Source: an uncultured Muribaculaceae bacterium
Lineage (GTDB): Bacteria > Bacteroidota > Bacteroidia > Bacteroidales > Muribaculaceae
Length of the DNA stretch: 64,000 nucleotides
Reading direction: 5' to 3'
NCBI GenBank assembly: GCA_947632485.1
Contig: CANRPJ010000012.1
Location: forward strand, 1-64,000
The translations under genes were made by a program, and so were the position numbers. Under the pieces are notes generated by a model that had not been told where the DNA came from, did not search any database, and worked only from the letters and a program-made list of their open reading frames with translations. Of this stretch, positions 58,812-64,000 are shown one piece after another (within the stretch, counting starts at the first letter, position 1; every line of letters starts with the position of its first letter).

Positions 58812-59242
58812 TATTTCTGCAGTTTTTTGTTTTGTTCTATAAATTCGGTTATCAGCGGAAGGCATTGCTCCGGAGTGCGGGCTGAAGCGCAAAGCGACTC
58901 CACGGGACAAGGCCCTGTGCCCATGCGGTTTATGATTCCCTCGGTCAGAGTGCCGAAACTCACCGGAATGCCCGCCTGCTCAAGAAGCTCCAGAGCCGGG
59001 CGGCTTATCACCCCGGCCCACACCTCTTTCACTCCGCCCAGAGCCATGAGCGCCGCCGCGCCTTTGCCGATCACCTTGTCGGCCACCGACGCCCCGCGCA
59101 GTCGGGCCGGCTCAATGTTGAGCAGGTAGAAAAGATCCGCCACACCCTTCTGCGAGTATGTGCTTACGCTGCCATCGGCGCCCACAAGAGCCAATACGAC
59201 CCCGGGGGTAGCTTCAAGCAGTCTGCGCGCTTCGGAAACCAT
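58811..59242 (-). CDS. DUF1893 domain protein
   Basis: The 143-residue soluble protein matches the DUF1893 family: GVVLALVGADGSVSTYSQKGV, the mid-segment GASVADKVIGKGAAALMALGGV, and EVWAGVISRPALELLEQAGI. Three C-terminal cysteines (GTGPCPVESLCASARTPEQC) could bind a metal or an Fe-S cluster. The function is unknown. It starts 3 bases after the stop of the aldo/keto reductase gene and ends at the start of the S-component gene. Confidence 0.85.
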   Translation of the reverse strand: MVSEARRLLEATPGVVLALVGADGSVSTYSQKGVADLFYLLNIEPARLRGASVADKVIGKGAAALMALGGVKEVWAGVISRPALELLEQAGIPVSFGTLTEGIINRMGTGPCPVESLCASARTPEQCLPLITEFIEQNKKLQK

Positions 59243-59245
59243 AGA

Positions 59246-60682
59246 TCAGAGCTTTCCTTGACGCAGATTGTCGGCATACTTGTCGATGCGGGCAAGCTCG
59301 CCGGGAATGTTGATCTGCTGAGGGCAGTGGGGAGAACACTGGTTGCAGCCGGTGCAGTGTGACGCCTGGCGCAGCTTGGGCACGCTGCGGTCGTAGCCTA
59401 CCAGAAACGCGCGGCGCGCCTCGCGGTAGTTGGCCGCCTGCGTATCTTCCGGCACATTGCCTTCGTTCACGCACTTATTGTAGTGCAGCAGAATCGACGG
59501 AATATCAATTCCGTAGGGGCAAGGCATGCAATATTTGCAGTCGTTGCAGGGAATAGTCGGAAACTGCAGCATGATGTCGGCCGTCTCGTAGAGATAGTCA
59601 AGATCGGAATCCGTGAGAGGCACGAGCGGACAGAACGACCGCAGATTATCCTGAAGATGCTCCATATAGGTCATGCCGCTGAGCACCGTGAGCACATCGG
59701 GAAATGACCCGGCATAGCGGAATGCCCAGGAAGCCACACTGCGGTCAGGCTCCTGCTGCTTGAGGCGGCTGGCCACATGGTCGTGCACCTTCGCAAGGCG
59801 CCCGCCGAGCAGCGGCTCCATAATCACGGCCGGAATGCCGCGCTTTTCGAGCTCACCGTAGAGATACTCGGCGTTGACGTTGCTCGGGTTGATCTCGTGC
59901 GCATGTTGCCAGTCGAAATAGTTGAGCTGAATCTGCACGAAGTCCCACTTGTATTTATCGTGGAGCGACAGAGCATAGTCGAAGAATTTCACATCGCCGT
60001 GAAACGAGAAGCCGAGATGGCGGATTCGCCCTGCCTCGCGCTCCTTCACGAGGAAATCGAGCATTCCGTTGTCTACATAGCGCTTGTTGAAGAGCTCAAA
60101 CGGATCTTCGCCTCCACCCACACTGTGAAGCAGATAATAGTCGATATAGTCCGTCTGGAGCGCCTTGAAGCTGTCGTGATACATCTTCATCGAGGCTTCG
60201 CGGCTGAAGGTCTGCGGCGCGAAGTTGGAGAGCTTCGTGGCGATGAAGTATTTGTCGCGCGGGTGGCGTGCCAGGGCTATGCCGGTAGCCGTCTCCGAAC
60301 GGCCCTTGCAGTAGGCCGGCGACGTATCGAAATAGTTCACACCGTGTTCGAGGGCATAATCTACCAGGCGGTTCACCTCGTCCTGGTCTATTCTGTCTTC
60401 TCCCTCCTCACCGCCTTCTACAGGCACTGTGGGCCAGCGCATGCAGCCGTAGCCCAGCAGCGATACGGAATCGCCCGAACTCGGAGTGGTGCGGTGGGTC
60501 ATCTTATCGGTCGGTATGGGGCCGAGAGCGGCCTCACCCTGATCGCCCTGCTTCTGCGAGGAGCAGCCTACGGTAGCTCCCGCCGCGGCCACGGCGGCGC
60601 CGCCGAGACCCAGGCGCTTCAGGAATTCGCGGCGACCGAGGCCGCTATGCTTGCTATTCATATTGCTGTCAGATTTCTTCAT
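59246..60682 (-). CDS. Tat-exported aldo/keto reductase with ferredoxin-like C-terminus
   Basis: About 478 residues from ATG 60682 (an internal ATG at 60661 is also possible). The N-terminus has a twin-arginine motif GRREFLKRLGLGG and a lipobox-like TVGC. The aldo/keto reductase barrel follows with the tetrad VNYFDTSPAYCKG (Asp, Tyr), FIATKLSN (Lys) and YYLLHSVGG (His). The last 120 residues contain CNDCKYCMPCPYG and CTGCNQCSPHCPQQ, two [4Fe-4S]-type motifs. The protein probably reduces a carbonyl substrate in the periplasm, taking electrons through its own clusters. It is encoded 7 bases after the ferredoxin gene. Confidence 0.88.
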   Translation of the reverse strand: MKKSDSNMNSKHSGLGRREFLKRLGLGGAAVAAAGATVGCSSQKQGDQGEAALGPIPTDKMTHRTTPSSGDSVSLLGYGCMRWPTVPVEGGEEGEDRIDQDEVNRLVDYALEHGVNYFDTSPAYCKGRSETATGIALARHPRDKYFIATKLSNFAPQTFSREASMKMYHDSFKALQTDYIDYYLLHSVGGGEDPFELFNKRYVDNGMLDFLVKEREAGRIRHLGFSFHGDVKFFDYALSLHDKYKWDFVQIQLNYFDWQHAHEINPSNVNAEYLYGELEKRGIPAVIMEPLLGGRLAKVHDHVASRLKQQEPDRSVASWAFRYAGSFPDVLTVLSGMTYMEHLQDNLRSFCPLVPLTDSDLDYLYETADIMLQFPTIPCNDCKYCMPCPYGIDIPSILLHYNKCVNEGNVPEDTQAANYREARRAFLVGYDRSVPKLRQASHCTGCNQCSPHCPQQINIPGELARIDKYADNLRQGKL

Positions 60683-60689
60683 TGCCGGA

Positions 60690-62198
60690 TCAGATTGTGC
60701 GGTGATGGGTATGACCCTCCACATAAATTGCGCTGAAGGGACGCGCCGGACAAAGGTTCTCGCAGGCTCCGCAGCCGATGCATTTCTCCGTATTTACTAC
60801 CGGAATCTCCGGACCGCCTTCCTTCTGGGCCACCATCTGGATAGCTCCCGTTGGGCAATGGCGGGCGCAGTTGCCGCAGCTTACGCCGTCGGCCAGCACG
60901 ATGCAGTTGTCTTTCACCCACTGGGCATGGCCGATCTGGATCGACGACTTCTCATCGGGCAGTATTTTTGCTATCGCACCCGTGGGGCATACCTCGGAGC
61001 ATTTCGTGCATTCCGGCAGGCAATAGCCTCGTTCATAGGAAGATTCGGGCTGCATGAGCGTGAGCAGATCGCCCGAGGGGCGGAGCACTCCGCTGGGGCA
61101 TACCGACACGCAGAGTTGGCAGCCCGTGCAGTGCTGCTGCAAGTTGGCGAGGCTGCGCGCGCCGGGAGGCACGATCGGGGTGCTTCTCTTCGGAGCCTTC
61201 TTGTCGAGTATCGCTGCCAGACCGCCGTCTACCGTCTTCTCCTCCGCCTTCAGGGCAGCGCCGCCGGCGAGCAATGCCGTGCCTATCAGGAATGTACGGC
61301 GCCCGTTGTCGGCAGCTTTATTTCCGGAAGTCTGCATCGCGTCGAGGCCAGGCTGAGCTGCCCCCTTGGCAGCCTTCTGCGGGTGGCAATAGCTGATGGC
61401 GTCTTTCGAGCAGGAGCCGAGGCAATCGCCGCAGGTCACACAGCGTGAATAGTCGATCTTATGCGCCTTGGCGTCGATGCAGGAGGCCTTGCAGCTGCGC
61501 GCGCAGAGGCCGCAGCTGATGCATTTCTCCTCATTGATCACCGGCTTGAGCCAGCTGTAGCGGGCCACTGCTCCGAGCACCGTGCCCACGGGGCACACCG
61601 TGTTGCAGTATGTGCGGCCGTTGCGCCAGGCCAGGATAGCCAGAATCACAAACGCCGATGCCGCCATAGCCAGGGTGAGGGCTCCGCGCATCCACACCTC
61701 GGTGCGGTAGAAGGCGTAGCTGTCGGCCCGCTCCGCAAAGTAGGCCAGCACGTTGTTGCCCCAGAGCCAGAGCGGCTGAAGCAGGTTGGATACGATGCGG
61801 CCGTAGGTGCTGTAAGGGGCGAGAAGAGCCACAAACGAGCCTACACCGCCTACCAGAGCGATCACGAAAAGGCCGAGCACGCCCCAGCGCAGCCAGGTCA
61901 TGGCGGGAGAATACGTGAAGCGGTGGCGCTTTTTCCTGCGGCGCGCGCTGAGCCAGCTGATCACGTCCTGCATCACTCCGAGCGGACAGATCACCGAGCA
62001 ATAGATGCGGCCGAATACGAGAGTCAACACCAGCAGCAGAGCCACTATACCTACATTGAGAGCCAGCAGCGCCGGCAAAAACTGAATCTTTGCCATCCAG
62101 CCAAGATAGGTGTGGACTGTGCCTGTGAAGTCAAGGAACAGCAGCGTTATGCAGATAAAGAACACTGCCGCGAGAGTTACCCGTATCTTCTTGAGCAT
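60690..62198 (-). CDS. NapH/NapG-like membrane ferredoxin fusion
   Basis: About 502 residues from ATG 62198. The N-terminal half is a NapH/MauN-type membrane part with five helices and the motifs CSVICPLGVMQD and CNTVCPVGT, followed by CISCGLCARSCKASC and CVTCGDCLGSCSKD. Near residues 297-315 a twin-arginine-like signal, NGRRTFLIGTALLAGG, begins a second, NapG-like part. That part holds CTGCQLCVSVCPSG, CLPECTKCSEVCPTG, CGNCARHCPTGA and CIGCGACENLCPARP. It looks like an electron conduit from quinol to periplasmic clusters. The next gene, a Tat aldo/keto reductase, is its likely partner. Confidence 0.88.
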   Translation of the reverse strand: MLKKIRVTLAAVFFICITLLFLDFTGTVHTYLGWMAKIQFLPALLALNVGIVALLLVLTLVFGRIYCSVICPLGVMQDVISWLSARRRKKRHRFTYSPAMTWLRWGVLGLFVIALVGGVGSFVALLAPYSTYGRIVSNLLQPLWLWGNNVLAYFAERADSYAFYRTEVWMRGALTLAMAASAFVILAILAWRNGRTYCNTVCPVGTVLGAVARYSWLKPVINEEKCISCGLCARSCKASCIDAKAHKIDYSRCVTCGDCLGSCSKDAISYCHPQKAAKGAAQPGLDAMQTSGNKAADNGRRTFLIGTALLAGGAALKAEEKTVDGGLAAILDKKAPKRSTPIVPPGARSLANLQQHCTGCQLCVSVCPSGVLRPSGDLLTLMQPESSYERGYCLPECTKCSEVCPTGAIAKILPDEKSSIQIGHAQWVKDNCIVLADGVSCGNCARHCPTGAIQMVAQKEGGPEIPVVNTEKCIGCGACENLCPARPFSAIYVEGHTHHRTI

Positions 62199-62269
62199 AA
62201 AGGTTATCTTTAGAGTTAGGTTAGTCTTTTGTCGGCGGATTCCTGAATGGACACCATTTCTCCGCAACG

Positions 62270-62300
62270 CAAAGATAGACAAAAATTTCCTCCCGCCAAA
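62270..62300 (-). promoter_or_regulatory. Consensus promoter of the redox operon
   Basis: TTTG (62300-62297), 19 bases, TATCTTTG (62277-62270) on the leftward strand. Leader of about 65 bases to the ATG at 62198. It lies back to back with the GSCFA promoter. Confidence 0.75.
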
Positions 62301-62308
62301 AAATTGAG

Positions 62309-62316
62309 TAAATTTG
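62309..62316 (+). promoter_or_regulatory. -7 element of the GSCFA gene
   Basis: TAAATTTG ends 22 bases before the ATG at 62339. The -33 position holds TTTC (62286-62289). Confidence 0.55.
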
Positions 62317-62338
62317 TAACCCTTTCAAGTTGTAAGCG

Positions 62339-63232
62339 ATGCTTTTCCGAACCGAATATCATGCCCGCCGCCAGGAGCTCACGCTCTCCCCGGAGCGTCC
62401 GGTGGTGCTCATGGGATCATGCTTCTCCGACCGGATTGGAGCGGCCATGCGCCGCTGCGGCTGGGACGCGTGCGTGAATCCATGCGGCACTCTTTTCAAT
62501 CCCTTCTCCATAGCCTCTCACCTTCTCTATGAGGAATATACCGTTGAGGACGAGGGATTTTCCTTCGATTTCCCGACTGCATTCGGAGCCGCAGAAGCTA
62601 TGGTTCGCGCGCGAGAGGAGCTCCGCGATGCCATATCGCGGGCGCAAGCGCTGATTGTCACTCTGGGCACCGCAATCGTCTATGAAAGAGGCAATCGCGT
62701 AGTAGCCAACTGCCATAAGCGCCCTGCTTCGGAATTCCGCCGCCGGATGCTCAGCGTAGAGGAAATCGCGGAGAAATGGCGTGCCGTTATCTCCGCGCTC
62801 CGCCGTAAGAGTCCGGAACTAACTGTAATTCTTACGGTTAGCCCCGTCAGGCATGTGCGCGAGGGCTTCGAGGAGAATTCCGCTTCAAAGGCCACTCTCC
62901 TGCTCGCCTGCCGGCAACTGTGCGCAGAGCTGCCGGGGGTGTTCTATTTCCCTTCGTTCGAGATCGTTACCGACGATTTGCGCGACTATCGTTTCTTCGA
63001 GCCCGACATGGTTCACCCCTCTCCTACCGCTGTAGACTATATCTGGGAGAAATTCCGCCAGACCTATCTTGATGCTGACGGAGAGTCACTTGTAGCCGCC
63101 GGCGAGGCGCTGCGCCGTCGCCTCGACCACCGCCCCCTGCGTCCGGATAGTCCGGAGGCCGAGGCATTCCGCATAGCTACGGAAAGGGCGGAAAGCGAAC
63201 TGCTCGCTTCCCACCCCACCTTGAGATTCTAA
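62339..63232 (+). CDS. GSCFA domain protein
   Basis: The 297-residue protein has the eponymous motif LMGSCFSDRIG near residue 23, then NPCGTLFNPFSIA, LIVTLGTAIVYE, VILTVSPVRHVREG with NSASKATLLLA, and the C-terminal EPDMVHPSPTAVDYIWEKF. The fold is SGNH/GDSL-like: Ser in the first block, Asp-x-x-His in the last. It is probably a hydrolase or esterase acting on an unknown acylated substrate. No signal peptide, so cytoplasmic. It converges with the adenylate kinase frame, with 15 bases between stops. Confidence 0.9.
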   Translation: MLFRTEYHARRQELTLSPERPVVLMGSCFSDRIGAAMRRCGWDACVNPCGTLFNPFSIASHLLYEEYTVEDEGFSFDFPTAFGAAEAMVRAREELRDAISRAQALIVTLGTAIVYERGNRVVANCHKRPASEFRRRMLSVEEIAEKWRAVISALRRKSPELTVILTVSPVRHVREGFEENSASKATLLLACRQLCAELPGVFYFPSFEIVTDDLRDYRFFEPDMVHPSPTAVDYIWEKFRQTYLDADGESLVAAGEALRRRLDHRPLRPDSPEAEAFRIATERAESELLASHPTLRF

Positions 63233-63247
63233 GCCGCTGAATTTTCT

Positions 63248-64000
63248 TTACTTGCGGGTGCGGCGCTTGTGACCCGTGTGGTGCTCGATACCTTGGGCTA
63301 TATCGTTGAATATCTCATCGACCACGCCCGTGCCCTTGATTGGCAGGTATTTACCCTGCTTCTTATAATGATCCTTCAGGGGCGACGTCTGGTTGTGGTA
63401 CACGTCGAGACGGTTCTTGATCGTCTCCAGGTTATCATCGGCGCGACCCGTCTCTTTACCGCGGTTGATCAGGCGCACGATCAGCTCCTCCTCCGGCACA
63501 TCGAGTCCGATCACGGCGTGCAGCTTCGTGCCGCGCTTCTCCAGCAGCCCCTCAAGAGCCTCAGCCTGAGGTATCGTGCGCGGGAAACCGTCGAAAATCA
63601 CTCCCTCTGCTCCATCGGCCATCAGCTTGTCGAGCTCGGCATCAAGAATGCTGATCATCAGCTCGTCAGGAATCAGCTGACCTTTAGAGATATAAGCCTC
63701 TGCGGTCTTACCCAGTTCAGTGCCCTGGGCAATCTGAGCGCGGAGCACCTCACCTGTGGAGATGTGGTGCAGTCCGTATTCATCAATGAGTTTGGCGCTT
63801 TGGGTGCCCTTGCCGCAGCCGGGAGCGCCGAAAAGTACGAGATTAAGCATTTCTTTATCTTTATTTTCCGCAGAGCCGGATTCCGACTCCACAATATAAA
63901 TATCTTTCAGATTTCTCGCCTTGCCGTCGAGGTCGAGGCCATAGCCGATTATAAACTTTGGAGGTATCGTAAAGGCCACATAATCAGGCTGGAATCCGGT
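63248..64000 (-). CDS. adk: Apparent HPRT-adenylate kinase fusion, 5' end cut by the window edge
   Basis: One frame is open from the window edge to the stop at 63248. The first visible residues, [20 protein letters not shown] followed by [17 protein letters not shown], are the C-terminus of hypoxanthine phosphoribosyltransferase. A 13-residue acidic linker ([12 protein letters not shown]) leads into [18 protein letters not shown], the P-loop start of adenylate kinase at 63850. Kinase motifs [28 protein letters not shown] and [19 protein letters not shown] are complete; the LID is the short type without zinc Cys. The C-terminus has a basic [11 protein letters not shown] tail. If both domains work, one protein salvages purines to IMP/GMP and balances AMP/ADP. 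Independent translation from 63850 is the main alternative. Confidence 0.85.
   Translation of the reverse strand, partial: TGFQPDYVAFTIPPKFIIGYGLDLDGKARNLKDIYIVESESGSAENKDKEMLNLVLFGAPGCGKGTQSAKLIDEYGLHHISTGEVLRAQIAQGTELGKTAEAYISKGQLIPDELMISILDAELDKLMADGAEGVIFDGFPRTIPQAEALEGLLEKRGTKLHAVIGLDVPEEELIVRLINRGKETGRADDNLETIKNRLDVYHNQTSPLKDHYKKQGKYLPIKGTGVVDEIFNDIAQGIEHHTGHKRRTRK

Overview
The window looks like a chromosomal stretch from a gut-type member of the order Bacteroidales. The family Muribaculaceae is my best guess, but that is inference. The case for the order rests on fimbrillin-family lipoproteins, SusD-less outer-membrane barrels, DUF4271, GSCFA, a DUF2723 glycosyltransferase, an amplified AAA-ATPase/DUF1703 protein, and many promoters of the Bacteroidota form TTTG-N19/20-TAnnTTTG. 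Most of the DNA is a GC-rich, densely packed housekeeping backbone. The fimbrial locus (1-5403), the AAA-ATPase gene (28608-30170) and the outer-membrane barrel gene at 45170-47488 are visibly more AT-rich. I recognise no rRNA, tRNA, CRISPR array, integrase or transposase.

Layout. 1-5403: a fimbrial operon (end of one subunit, two fimbrillin lipoproteins, a large tip-like lipoprotein). 5404-6431: a gene-free stretch with a three-hairpin repeat and an orphan consensus promoter. 6432-11613: NhaD antiporter, then a leftward unit pdxJ-exbB-exbD-tonB-lpxL. 11781-13207: a CBS-like protein coupled to NAD kinase. 13219-20189: the complete leftward histidine operon hisG-D-C-B-H-A-F-IE, preceded by a His-rich leader peptide and an intrinsic terminator, which is a textbook attenuator. 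20510-23067: sigma-54 activator, LptE, a conserved hypothetical and SecG. 23239-28443: a tricorn-like protease and a two-phosphatase fusion protein. 28608-34593: AAA-ATPase, DNA polymerase I with a degraded proofreading site, polyprenyl synthase, RNase HII. 34590-44952: a six-gene, translationally coupled envelope/haem operon.

44953-48658 holds a barrel receptor flanked by 90-bp direct repeats and palindromic elements. 48659-53474 holds a TPR signalling protein, a DNA repair methyltransferase, a zinc-type exporter, a YgbA-like protein and a small HTH/membrane/PH-domain cassette. 53719-58289 holds a second barrel receptor diverging from a PorE-like OmpA protein, with a tandem repeat and a palindrome between them. 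58299-62198 is a redox operon (NapH/NapG-like ferredoxin fusion, Tat-exported aldo/keto reductase with ferredoxin tail, DUF1893, ECF S-component). 62339-64000 holds a GSCFA protein and an apparent in-frame HPRT-adenylate kinase fusion cut by the window edge.

The most interesting signals not explained by gene content are four. First, a 22-bp block, TGTCACA-N9-TTTTTC, lies at fixed geometry upstream of three cell-envelope genes, two of them with an ECF-like CGTT/CGTC downstream. Second, two copies of a 90-bp hairpin repeat differ by an exact inversion of the hairpin loop. Third, hpt and adk read as one open frame. Fourth, DNA polymerase I has lost most of its 3'-5' exonuclease residues. All family names come from recognition of motifs in the translated sequence; no database search was run.
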